A stretch of DNA of 30,440 nt from Roseivirga sp. UBA6061 (lineage in GTDB: Bacteria > Bacteroidota > Bacteroidia > Cytophagales > Cyclobacteriaceae). Location of the stretch: NCBI GenBank assembly GCA_002427745.1, contig DIYF01000114.1, positions 1 to 30,440 of the forward strand. The letters run 5' to 3'. The notes below the pieces were generated by a model. The model had not been told where the DNA came from and did no database searches. It worked only from the letters and a program-made list of their open reading frames with translations. Every line of letters begins with the position of its first letter. Position 1 is the stretch's first letter. The translations under genes and the position numbers were made by a program. This document shows, piece by piece, positions 9,635 to 17,412 of the stretch.

Positions 9635-10792
9635 ATGAACTACCTGACAAATCTGATTATGGTGATAGCCCGTGCAAAAAACAGGTTATTCGGTATAGTA
9701 GTACGAATAAGTGCTTTGCTCCTGCTCTCTCTGGTTTGTTCACCTGAACTGAGGGCACAAGACCCACAATTTTCCCAGTTTTATGCCGCTCCTCTTTACA
9801 TCAATCCGGCTTACACAGGCAACAGTGATAAATGGAGGGCTGGAACTACCTACAGAAGTCAGTGGCCTTCTCTGGACCATTCGTTTGAAACCAGGTCTTT
9901 CTATATTGATCATTTTAGTAGTCTTATTTCAAGTGGTATAGGGTTAATTTTCAACAATTATCAGGAAAGCCTTCTGAACTTCCAGTCCAATGAGATAGGA
10001 GTATCTGTATCACATGCTCTCAAACTGGGAGATTTACAGTTTATCAGAAATTCGAGGACGAAAAATGACGCTCTTTATATGCGACTGGGAGCTCAGTACA
10101 CGAGGGTATCGAGAACAGCGAATTTCAACGATTTAATTTTTGGAGATCAGATTGATCTGGTAAACGGAGAGTTCATTTCTGCCTCGGGCGAAGTATTTGA
10201 TGCAGATCTTAATGTTATATTTCCCAGTATCTCAGCGGGAGTCCTGTTTTACATTGAGAATGTCTGGCTGGGAATGGCCGTCAATCACTTGAATGAACCC
10301 AATCAGGCTATTTCGGGCCAACCTGATCTATTGAAACCAAGGCTTACCATTCACGGTGGGTTTCAATTGGAAATGGGAGCCTTCAGAGCTCTTACGAGAA
10401 ACAGACGTGGCAGTAGGGTAAGGACCATGTATGAGACCACGCTGACCGTCCTCACTAACTATCGGAATCAGGGAAAGTCTGAGCAACTGGACCTGGGCTT
10501 TCAGGTTTTTCATGGTCCGGTGTTATGGGGGCTCAGCTACCGTGGGATTCCGATTCGTTCCGTGGATGGCTTGCTAAACAATGATGCCCTTATAGGTATG
10601 TTTGGAGTAGGCCTGACGCTTACTGATTCCAGTAATCTTACACTGGCCTATAGCCACGACCGCACGGTTTCAGGTCTTAGTGCAGCTACCGGTGGCTCTC
10701 ATGAGATCACACTAACACTAAGATGGGGTGAACAAAGGGCAAGGAACTACATTCCTCCATGTAAGGGAGGAGACCTCAACTGGAAATATTAA
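9635..10792 (+). CDS. PorP/SprF family T9SS-associated outer membrane protein
   Basis: The protein has 385 residues and is a paralogue of the one at 1899-2963. A signal peptide ends near Leu-Arg-Ala-Gln and is followed by QDPQFSQFYAAPLYINPAYTGN, the PorP/SprF signature. Later conserved parts are YRSQWPSLDHSFETRSFY, NHLNEPNQ and the C-terminal GGSHEITLTL strand. I chose the ATG at 9635, one base after the TAA of the SprB-like gene; a longer reading from 9608 would overlap that gene and start with a non-ATG codon. The abutting arrangement indicates co-translation with its likely cargo. It is 31 residues longer than its upstream paralogue, partly through a basic stretch near the middle (GDLQFIRNSRTKND). 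Confidence 0.92.
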   Translation: MNYLTNLIMVIARAKNRLFGIVVRISALLLLSLVCSPELRAQDPQFSQFYAAPLYINPAYTGNSDKWRAGTTYRSQWPSLDHSFETRSFYIDHFSSLISSGIGLIFNNYQESLLNFQSNEIGVSVSHALKLGDLQFIRNSRTKNDALYMRLGAQYTRVSRTANFNDLIFGDQIDLVNGEFISASGEVFDADLNVIFPSISAGVLFYIENVWLGMAVNHLNEPNQAISGQPDLLKPRLTIHGGFQLEMGAFRALTRNRRGSRVRTMYETTLTVLTNYRNQGKSEQLDLGFQVFHGPVLWGLSYRGIPIRSVDGLLNNDALIGMFGVGLTLTDSSNLTLAYSHDRTVSGLSAATGGSHEITLTLRWGEQRARNYIPPCKGGDLNWKY

Positions 10793-10823
10793 ATGGAAAC
10801 CCCAAAAAAAAATGATGATACCC

Positions 10824-10934
10824 ACCGTGCTTTTACCTGGCGGGATGTCATGATTATATCTCTAAGAATCTGCCTTTTGTCGCTTATCGTCTTTGTGAGC
10901 GTAGCGAAGCAATCTCCTGATGAAAAGGTGAGAT
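10824..10934 (+). repeat. 111-bp intergenic repeat, copy 2, with REP-like 3' half
   Basis: This copy is 104/111 identical to 2990-3100, without gaps, and starts 31 bases after the second PorP gene stop, so the relative position is the same. It contains GTGAGCGTAGCGAAGCAATC, and ATCTC and GAGAT can pair across a short loop. Beyond 10934 the two copies share no visible similarity. Confidence 0.85.
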
Positions 10935-10957
10935 AGTTGATATGTGGAGTACTTAAA

Positions 10958-10999
10958 GGAAGGTGTCCCTATATGCTGAAGCACAAGAGGACACCTTCC
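10958..10999. terminator. hairpin between convergent genes, probable bidirectional terminator
   Basis: A perfect 11-bp inverted repeat, GGAAGGTGTCC at 10958-10968 and GGACACCTTCC at 10989-10999, is separated by 20 bases. It lies 9 bases past the stop of the minus-strand nuclease gene and 165 bases past the stop of the plus-strand PorP gene. There is only a weak T tract on the minus side (TTTAAG), so it may act as a stabilising or factor-assisted 3' end rather than a classical intrinsic terminator. Confidence 0.65.
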
Positions 11000-11008
11000 A
11001 TAAGAAGA

Positions 11009-14000
11009 TTAATATTTAATGGCCTTCTTCACATGGCTCAGGCCACCTTCCAGCTCATCGAGCTTTACCAGGTAGATGCCGGCAGAAGTACCTTTCATAT
11101 TTACCTCGATGGTATTTTCTCCGAAAATGAGGCTTCGCTCTTCATTGAAGATTACCTCGCCTTTGGTATTCATAACCCTGACTGTGGTACGAATTTCTTC
11201 ATCCATCACATTGATACGCAGGCGTAAAACGTCTTTAACAGGGTTGTCCAGAATGGTCAGCTCGGCAGAAGCTTCTTCATTGGGAGCAAAGTTTTCGAAG
11301 CTCAGATTGCCCTCACGATTCACTACCTGAGCAAGTGCCTGAGTCGACTCGTTAATCGCTTTGACAGCGTCTACATCATAACCATCTGCATTACCTCTGA
11401 AATCAGCAGGATCGGAAACATCCACAATGCGGATATAACTGGCCGTTCTCAGTCCGGCTGTTTCCAGATCGAATTTCTCATTCAGGCAACCGCTACCCAG
11501 GGAGAAGAAGTTTTCTCCGTCTTCTGAAGCAAAAACTTCGGCCTGCTCAGGATACCAGCTACAAGGTATTCTGTAAAAACCGGAAGTAGACTCAAATACC
11601 TTCAGGTCGTTACCCGGCAGGTTGGCGATAGGCGCGCTCATACGCAGCGTAAGCTCACCTCCAAAACCAAGGCTTACAAAATTGTAAAAGTAGTTTTCAT
11701 AAGGCTGACCCAATGCCCTGTGAGGTCTGGCTCTCCAGCGGAAAACAGGTCGGCCATTTCTGCGGGTACCCGGATTATAGCTGATCACCTCGGCTCCCAC
11801 ACTCTCGGTAAATACCAGAGGGTCTTCAAACTGCAATCGAATAGATACCGGCAGGTGGTCAGAAGCCGTGCTGCTGTAATCAGTATCGAAAAACTCGTAA
11901 CCCACGCGGGCCGAGGTTGGTAAAAATTCCTCGTTCAGCTCACTGGAAAGTACCACATGGTCGATCACATTTTCGCGGAATACAAAGCTTCGCAAACCGG
12001 CTTCACTCAGTGAAAGTGTGGCCAGGTTGTAGTTCACGCTGTCCTGGATATAGGCATCGTATGAGCTGACAGTTGAAGCAATATCGGCAACCGTCTCGTC
12101 CACATCATCATTGAAGTCACCCAGGAGAATCAGGTTGGTCGATCCGAATTGAGCGTCCAGTGAATCTTTCAGTACCTCTACATCAAACTTGCGCATGTCA
12201 TATCGTCCCTGGGCATCAGAGCCGCTATTGGCGCGGGCATGCAGGCCTACGATATGCAGGGTTTCCGTCACCCCATCAATGGTCACATCGGCTACCATCA
12301 GGTAGGGCAAACGGCCAGAGGCATAAAAGCGGGTCGGGTCAGGATCAGGGTAACCAGTCAGAGCCGAAGCATCGCCCCCGTTGTACAATGGGTGGATGGT
12401 GGAGAGCAAGGGTCGGAATTCCGTTGGGTTAACCGTAGCTGTATTGTAGATAAAGCCCACCTGCTGTTTAACACCGGCATCATTGGGGCGTGAAACGGCA
12501 TCTGAAAGCTGGAAGTCGTAGCCCGGCAGTGAGTCAACCAATTGACGGAACAAGGCTGAATCAGCAATTTCCTGTACGGCCAGAACATCCAGATCGAGTG
12601 CTTCAATAATCGCCCTTACACTGTCTCGCTGAGTAGCATCAGAAGCAGGGAAGTTGTTCTCATCACCAAACCACTCGATGTTCCAGGTGGCAATATCAAA
12701 GGTTTCAGAGCGTGGAATGCTCAGGTCGTCACCAGTTGGCACATAGGGTACGGCACAGCTCAGGTCTGTTCCCAGTCGAGGCAGCAGTTGGAAGTTAGTC
12801 TGAAAGCGGCCTACCACGCCAATGGCTTCAGTACAGCTTTCAGGCTGCGCCAGACCTACCAGCTCTTCTACATCGTTGTCTATTCTCAGCTGACCATTGC
12901 CGCTGGCATCGGTCAGGGTAAAGTTGGAGTTGCCGAAGAGCAGATCGCCCGGGTTGGGGAAGCTCACATTTTCTATGCGCACCAGCTGACCGGCATACGT
13001 ACCCAGGTCGGCCAGGGTGATAGTGGCTGGTTGAACAGGACTATTGGCGGGACCAAAACTCACCAGGTTGGTGATGTTGGAGAGTTGAATCTGGTCGTTA
13101 AAAGAGGCGCGTGATGCCGTCACTTCTACAGAGTCACCTATCGCAAAAAGGCCGTCTCCATGCAGCTGACCATCAAAAATGGCGATACCTCCGGTGGCAT
13201 CCTGAATAAAGGCTGGTCCGCTGAACTGATCTGACGCAGTAACGGTACCTCTTACTTTTACAGCAGTGCCTTCTGCTGCAGCACGTGCAGCGGCTATGGT
13301 AATAGGGTCCGGATCAGCTACCACACCGTTTTCTTCTCCCGGAGAAGGAGTAGCCTGGGTATAGGTGCTGGTGTTTCTGGCACCACCATCACCATTCGGG
13401 ATTCGCTGAAGCGACTGGTTGTCTTTATCACCCTGCTCATCTTCATTGATCTGCGCCTGTCCGCCATTCAGCAGTACCAGCAGGCCGGCATCGTCACTGT
13501 CGTTGGTATCATATACCAGGGCATCTACCAGGTTGGTAGTCGTTACGGCAGTACCGTTCGGGAAATCCGCAGCATTGGCCAGGTAGAGGGCTACGGCATC
13601 AGCTCCGTTTTGCAAGCCATTGTTGGAGATTACCAGATCTACATTGGCTACAGCTGCATTACCAATCACGAAGTAGCCATTCGCATTAGTGATTTGTCCG
13701 TCCAGGTCAATGGCATTGTAACTGGTATCACCATTACCATTGAAGAGTACTACCACAAAGCCGTCCAGCGGACTGTTGCCGGCACCGCCATCGTAGAGCT
13801 CGATAAACTCAGCGGCATCGCTACCGGGTGTATCTGCATCTACTTCATTAATGATGAGGTCAATTACCTCTGTGATATTGGTGTTGGCAGCTCCCGGTGT
13901 AGGAATGGCCTGTACATAGGTGCTGGTGTTTAGCGCCCCACCTGTTCCGTTGGCAAAGCGCTGATTGGAGTGATTGTCTTTGTCGTTCTGGCCATCCTCG

Positions 14001-15553
14001 TTAATCTGGGCCTCACCTGCATTCAGCAATGTGAGCAGAGCAGCATCATCGCTGTCATCAGTATCATAAACCAAAGCATCTACCAGATTGGTAGTACTCA
14101 GGGCTGTGCCGTTGGGAAAATCAGCCGCATCGGCCTGATAGAGAGCAACAGCATCCGCACCATTCTGAATACCATTGGAAGGAATGGTGATGCTTACATT
14201 GGCTACACCTGTATTACCGATTACGAAATAGCCATTGGCATCAGTGCTGAAGCCGTCCAGGTCGATAGCGCGGTAGCTCAGGTCGTTGCTGCCATTAAAA
14301 AGGACTACGACCAGGCCGTCCAGTGAACTGTTGCCCACACCCCCATCGTAGAGCTCCAGAAATTCCTCAGTATCGGTGCCTGGAGTATCAGCATCTACCT
14401 CATTGATGATAATAGAAGCAGGTTGTACCACGTCATTGGAAGCTCCCGGTGTAGGTGCAGCCTGGGTAAAGCTGCTGCTGTTACGGGCACCGCCATCACC
14501 ATTGGGGATACGCTGCAGCGACTGGTTGTCTTTATCGTTTTGTTCGTCTTCGTTGATTTGAGGCTCACCGCTGTTCACCAGTATCAGCAGACCGGCATCA
14601 TCGGCATCGTCTGTATCATATACCAGGGCATCCAGCAGGTCAGTGGTGGTCGGGGCTGTACCATTGGGAAAATCAGCCCCATCGGCCTGGTAGAGGGCTA
14701 CGGCATCGGCACCATTCTGAATGCCATTACCGGGAATGGTAATGCTCACATTGGCTACGCCAGCATTACCGATTACGAAGTAGCCGTTGGCATCCGTGCT
14801 GAAGCCGTCCAGGTCTACAGCACGGTAGCTCTCATCATTACTTCCGTTGAAGAGTACTACTACCAGTCCGTCCAGTGCGGTGTTGCCGCTGCCACCATCG
14901 TAGAGCTCGATAAACTCGGCCGCATCGGTACCCGGAGTGTCTGAATCTACCTCATTGATGATTACGGAAGGTACCGGTGTGCCGAATACCTGGTTGGTAT
15001 TGACGGCATCATAAGTGGAGGCGGCCGGAGCTTCCCAGATAAAGTCGGTATAGACGGTGCCATTGCCACCCAGCTGTAGGGAGTTGCCCTCCAGGGTGCT
15101 GCTGCTTTCAGCCACCCCGATATCGGTGCTCAGCACGCCATCGGCCGCCCCGCCTGATGCGGTAAAGGTGCCCTCATAGCTCAGAAACTGAATGAGTACG
15201 CCATTGTCATCTGCCAGGGCGATGCCGTCAGGGCTGCCGTTTTGCAGGCCATTGACGGGCAGTGCGTTGAAAATGGTACCAAAGCCCGATTGCTGATCAG
15301 GGATAATACCGGAAAGGGTGATGGTATTATAGACCGAACCGTTGCTGCCATTATACAGGGTGAGTGTCCAGTTGGTAAGGTCGGTTCCGGCCGGGCCGGC
15401 AATCTCAATGCCTTCACCCTCATCGGTGCTGACATCGTCATAGTGGATTTCGTTGATAAACGTGGTTTGGGCATGCAGGCCAATGGTTGTCATCAGGGCC
15501 AGCAATACCATGATGGGGCTTCTCAGGCCCCGGGTTAGTAGCTGTCTGTTCAT
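11009..15553 (-). CDS. secreted multidomain nuclease (lamin-tail repeats, OB-fold, EEP domain, T9SS type A sorting domain)
   Basis: The protein has 1514 residues from the ATG at 15553; an upstream TTG would add 12 residues before the signal peptide and was not chosen. Order: signal peptide (1-29, ending Leu-His-Ala-Gln); a first lamin-tail-like domain (about 30-195); three near-identical lamin-tail-like modules (about 195-744); an OB-fold-like region (about 744-925); an endonuclease/exonuclease/phosphatase domain (about 950-1240); a Bacteroidota surface domain (about 1245-1400); and a T9SS type A-like C-terminus ending in VKKAIKY. The EEP catalytic signatures are all present: WNIEWFG, VQEI, GLHAR, LLGDFND and SDHLP. 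The architecture resembles ExeM/NucH-type extracellular nucleases. A likely role is degradation of extracellular DNA outside the cell, for phosphate or biofilm turnover (inference). Confidence 0.92.
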   Translation of the reverse strand: MNRQLLTRGLRSPIMVLLALMTTIGLHAQTTFINEIHYDDVSTDEGEGIEIAGPAGTDLTNWTLTLYNGSNGSVYNTITLSGIIPDQQSGFGTIFNALPVNGLQNGSPDGIALADDNGVLIQFLSYEGTFTASGGAADGVLSTDIGVAESSSTLEGNSLQLGGNGTVYTDFIWEAPAASTYDAVNTNQVFGTPVPSVIINEVDSDTPGTDAAEFIELYDGGSGNTALDGLVVVLFNGSNDESYRAVDLDGFSTDANGYFVIGNAGVANVSITIPGNGIQNGADAVALYQADGADFPNGTAPTTTDLLDALVYDTDDADDAGLLILVNSGEPQINEDEQNDKDNQSLQRIPNGDGGARNSSSFTQAAPTPGASNDVVQPASIIINEVDADTPGTDTEEFLELYDGGVGNSSLDGLVVVLFNGSNDLSYRAIDLDGFSTDANGYFVIGNTGVANVSITIPSNGIQNGADAVALYQADAADFPNGTALSTTNLVDALVYDTDDSDDAALLTLLNAGEAQINEDGQNDKDNHSNQRFANGTGGALNTSTYVQAIPTPGAANTNITEVIDLIINEVDADTPGSDAAEFIELYDGGAGNSPLDGFVVVLFNGNGDTSYNAIDLDGQITNANGYFVIGNAAVANVDLVISNNGLQNGADAVALYLANAADFPNGTAVTTTNLVDALVYDTNDSDDAGLLVLLNGGQAQINEDEQGDKDNQSLQRIPNGDGGARNTSTYTQATPSPGEENGVVADPDPITIAAARAAAEGTAVKVRGTVTASDQFSGPAFIQDATGGIAIFDGQLHGDGLFAIGDSVEVTASRASFNDQIQLSNITNLVSFGPANSPVQPATITLADLGTYAGQLVRIENVSFPNPGDLLFGNSNFTLTDASGNGQLRIDNDVEELVGLAQPESCTEAIGVVGRFQTNFQLLPRLGTDLSCAVPYVPTGDDLSIPRSETFDIATWNIEWFGDENNFPASDATQRDSVRAIIEALDLDVLAVQEIADSALFRQLVDSLPGYDFQLSDAVSRPNDAGVKQQVGFIYNTATVNPTEFRPLLSTIHPLYNGGDASALTGYPDPDPTRFYASGRLPYLMVADVTIDGVTETLHIVGLHARANSGSDAQGRYDMRKFDVEVLKDSLDAQFGSTNLILLGDFNDDVDETVADIASTVSSYDAYIQDSVNYNLATLSLSEAGLRSFVFRENVIDHVVLSSELNEEFLPTSARVGYEFFDTDYSSTASDHLPVSIRLQFEDPLVFTESVGAEVISYNPGTRRNGRPVFRWRARPHRALGQPYENYFYNFVSLGFGGELTLRMSAPIANLPGNDLKVFESTSGFYRIPCSWYPEQAEVFASEDGENFFSLGSGCLNEKFDLETAGLRTASYIRIVDVSDPADFRGNADGYDVDAVKAINESTQALAQVVNREGNLSFENFAPNEEASAELTILDNPVKDVLRLRINVMDEEIRTTVRVMNTKGEVIFNEERSLIFGENTIEVNMKGTSAGIYLVKLDELEGGLSHVKKAIKY
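13320..14967 (-). repeat. three tandem lamin-tail-like modules of about 550 bp
   Basis: Within the secreted nuclease gene a unit of about 183 codons is repeated three times. Each unit starts with Ile-Ile-Asn-Glu-Val-Asp and contains EFIELYDGG, LDGLVVVLFNG, ANGYFVIGN, GADAVALY, ALVYDT and QINED. The units are also very similar as DNA, so recent duplication or gene conversion and copy-number change by recombination are likely. Unit borders are approximate (about 14967, 14417, 13865 and 13320). Confidence 0.85.
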
Positions 15554-15972
15554 AGTTTGGGAATTGTTTTGGAATTTGGTCCCGTACAATGCACCAGACT
15601 GTATCGTAGCTGTAAATGTCTATTAGTCAGAAGTTGTGCTTCATACTTTTTGCCGCCATGGCGCGAGCCAGGGCATGGCCATAGAGTTAAAGCCAGACTT
15701 CCTGATTTTTCGGCATTTCCACCTTCATGACAATGCCTGATGTACTGATTGGGAGATTAAAAATCCCAATTACCAAGCGTCTTATTATGAGACAGTTAGT
15801 TACTTTTGAGTTAAACCTTTTTTAATGATTAACAATAATTTAATACCAAAATGGGTGACTTATTTTTTTGTAAATCCTCGTTTACAAATATGTTATCAGT
15901 GAATAGTATAATATTGTATGCTTTGCAGTGTCGAATGATAAATGAGTGATGATGAATGTCTTGGTCTGAAAT
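15554..15972. other. intergenic region with several inverted repeats
   Basis: No gene was found in these 419 bases. A short GC-rich patch at 15651-15680 holds a small hairpin (TGGC, loop GCGA, GCCA at 15659-15670). GGCATT at 15712-15717 can pair with AATGCC at 15732-15737. ATTGGGA at 15748-15754 pairs perfectly with TCCCAAT at 15764-15770. From about 15780 to 15950 the DNA is very AT-rich. The promoter and 5' leader of the minus-strand nuclease should lie here, but no clear -33/-7 pair was seen. Confidence 0.55.
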
Positions 15973-16248
15973 TCAACCTGTCGCATTCAACATTCCCAAA
16001 ACCTCAGCCGCTGCGGCTTCTACTTCTGGCGGGTCACCCCGGGTAAACTTCTCTGCTTTACCTATGGCACTCACATAGCGATCTTCCCATTCGCTACCCT
16101 CTGCTTCCTGGCCTAATAGTGACTTAATTGCCGAAGCCATATCAGGAAAGAACTCAATATGTACATTTTGACTGGAGCATCCGGCCACCATCTGGTGATA
16201 CTTCAGGTCTTCTTTGATCAGGTGCAGAGCGAGAGATTTTGTGTCCAT
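15973..16248 (-). CDS. small hypothetical protein, 91 residues
   Basis: I do not recognise this protein. It starts at an ATG at 16248 and is soluble and acidic, with an amphipathic helical pattern (DMASAIKSLLG; EVEAAAAEVLGMLN) and no signal peptide or membrane segment. Codon use looks like that of the host genes. It stands alone between the secreted nuclease and the regulators, divergent from the Xre gene pair with a 171-bp AT-rich gap between them. It could be a short regulatory or cargo gene at the edge of the defence island; no function can be assigned. Confidence 0.6.
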   Translation of the reverse strand: MDTKSLALHLIKEDLKYHQMVAGCSSQNVHIEFFPDMASAIKSLLGQEAEGSEWEDRYVSAIGKAEKFTRGDPPEVEAAAAEVLGMLNATG

Positions 16249-16334
16249 GGTTTATTAGATAAGATGACAATTAGTTTTTATAAAAATACTATTTATTGCG
16301 AAAATATGAAATCTATATTCGATTATATGCAATA

Positions 16335-16357
16335 TACTTGTCGTTTTATGACAAGTA
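16335..16357. promoter_or_regulatory. perfect 8-bp inverted repeat, candidate operator of the Xre regulators
   Basis: TACTTGTC at 16335-16342 and GACAAGTA at 16350-16357 form a perfect dyad with a 7-base spacer. It lies 63 bases before the first Xre gene and 87 bases before the divergent small gene. Xre and controller (C) proteins commonly bind such dyads next to their own promoter, so autoregulation is a reasonable inference. It could instead be a hairpin in the leader RNA. Confidence 0.5.
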
Positions 16358-16419
16358 AGGCATAAAACACAGTTTATGATTGTTCCTATATTGGCTCTTA
16401 ACAACGAATTAGGGCCATT

Positions 16420-16629
16420 TTGAGTAAAGAAAATTTCAATCGGATAAAGGCAGTTCTAGCCGAGAAGAATAAGACCAGTAAGGACTTGGCTGACTTTATG
16501 GATAGGACAGAATCTTCTGTTTCTCGTTGGTGTACTAATGATGTTCAACCTCCTGTGAAAACCCTGGCTAAAATTGCACGGTGGCTCGATGTTGATATCC
16601 GCGATTTATTGGTTTCCACTAAACAGTGA
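16420..16629 (+). CDS. Xre-family helix-turn-helix regulator, 69 residues
   Basis: This single-domain Xre/Cro protein has the family pattern: KTSKDLADFM, then a recognition helix ESSVSRWCTND, then PPVKTLAKIARWLDVDIRDLL. The best start is the TTG at 16420, because an in-frame stop lies at 16399-16401 and no ATG follows before the domain. The stop overlaps the start of the second Xre gene by four bases (GTGA), so the two are translationally coupled. It probably controls its own operon and perhaps the convergent nuclease operon (inference). Similar small Xre proteins accompany restriction systems as timing regulators. Confidence 0.82.
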   Translation: MSKENFNRIKAVLAEKNKTSKDLADFMDRTESSVSRWCTNDVQPPVKTLAKIARWLDVDIRDLLVSTKQ

Positions 16630-16850
16630 CCGATCAGGAATTCTTAAAAGGAGTAGGTACTAAGATTGCCTCAGTCAGAAAGGCCAAAGGCATGAGTCAA
16701 CTCGATGTTTGCTCTAAACTGAATTTTGAGAAGACTTATCTCTCCGCTATTGAAAATGGTCGTCAGAATATAACCTTGCTCACCTGTAAGCAGATTGCCG
16801 AGGCACTGGATGTGGATATGAGGGAGTTGGTGGTGGGTATGAAGAGTTAG
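16626..16850 (+). CDS. Xre-family helix-turn-helix regulator, controller-protein-like, 74 residues
   Basis: The protein follows the C-protein/Xre pattern: GTKIASVRKAKGMSQLDVC, recognition helix region EKTYLSAIENGRQNITL, then LTCKQIAEALDVDMRELV. It starts at a GTG at 16626 that overlaps the TGA of the previous gene. It ends 16 bases before the end of the convergent PD-(D/E)xK gene. Size and motif resemble controller proteins of type II restriction-modification systems, which delay nuclease expression until methylation is complete; no methyltransferase belongs to this cluster, so the role is open. Confidence 0.87.
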   Translation: MTDQEFLKGVGTKIASVRKAKGMSQLDVCSKLNFEKTYLSAIENGRQNITLLTCKQIAEALDVDMRELVVGMKS

Positions 16851-16866
16851 TCTTTTTTGAAACAGT

Positions 16867-17412
16867 TCAATAACCCATAATATCATGCCGCAATTGTCCG
16901 TAGGTAATTGGGCTTGTAATGAGCTCTAAGGTGGAAATACCGACACTCTTTTGTTCTCCTAGTTCTGCTTCAAGCAATTCTGTGTGAATTACATAAAAAT
17001 CCCATTGAGAAGTATTTAGTGGGTTGGCCTTTTTGCAGTTCTTTTCTTTGAATAAGCAGAAGATATAAATATCCGCATGTCTTTGCTGAATCTTGTCGAA
17101 ATCTCCTGAACTGGGGTCCCATCCATATTTTTTGGCAATCTTGAATGAAATGACTGAATCTTGATCTTGCTTCCATGATTGAAGGTAAGCAGATGATTTT
17201 ACTTCGATTTTTCTCCCTGTCTTAGTCTCCAGATCCCAGGAATTCCATTCAGAACGAGGCTTTTGAGTAACGCCCAGGGCATGGGCTACAATGTATTCCG
17301 CTACGACTCCTCTTATTGTATTGTCAAGTATGTTGCTATACCCCCACTGCCAAAAACCCGATTTATCCAGAATCATTGACCGCTGCTTAATCCAAACTTC
17401 CGTAGGTGTCAT
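16867..17412 (-). CDS. putative PD-(D/E)xK restriction endonuclease-like protein, 181 residues
   Basis: With the ATG at 17412 the protein reads MTPTEVWIKQ and has 181 residues; a GTG further upstream would overlap the neighbour more deeply. A PD-(D/E)xK core is visible: Glu39 in VVAEYIVAHALG, Asp60 in WDLET, and Glu70-Val-Lys72 in GRKIEVKSSAYLQSW. The C-terminal half has ADIYIFCLF and QWDFYVIH. I recall similar uncharacterised proteins near regulators, but no named restriction enzyme. It overlaps the end of the GIY-YIG gene by 26 bases and closes the three-gene operon. DNA cleavage is inferred from the motif; what it targets is unknown. Confidence 0.78.
   Translation of the reverse strand: MTPTEVWIKQRSMILDKSGFWQWGYSNILDNTIRGVVAEYIVAHALGVTQKPRSEWNSWDLETKTGRKIEVKSSAYLQSWKQDQDSVISFKIAKKYGWDPSSGDFDKIQQRHADIYIFCLFKEKNCKKANPLNTSQWDFYVIHTELLEAELGEQKSVGISTLELITSPITYGQLRHDIMGY

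Noticed and set aside
13610..14944. Several plus-strand open frames opposite the lamin-tail modules
   Set aside because: They recur with the module period and are clearly shadows of the minus-strand nuclease gene.
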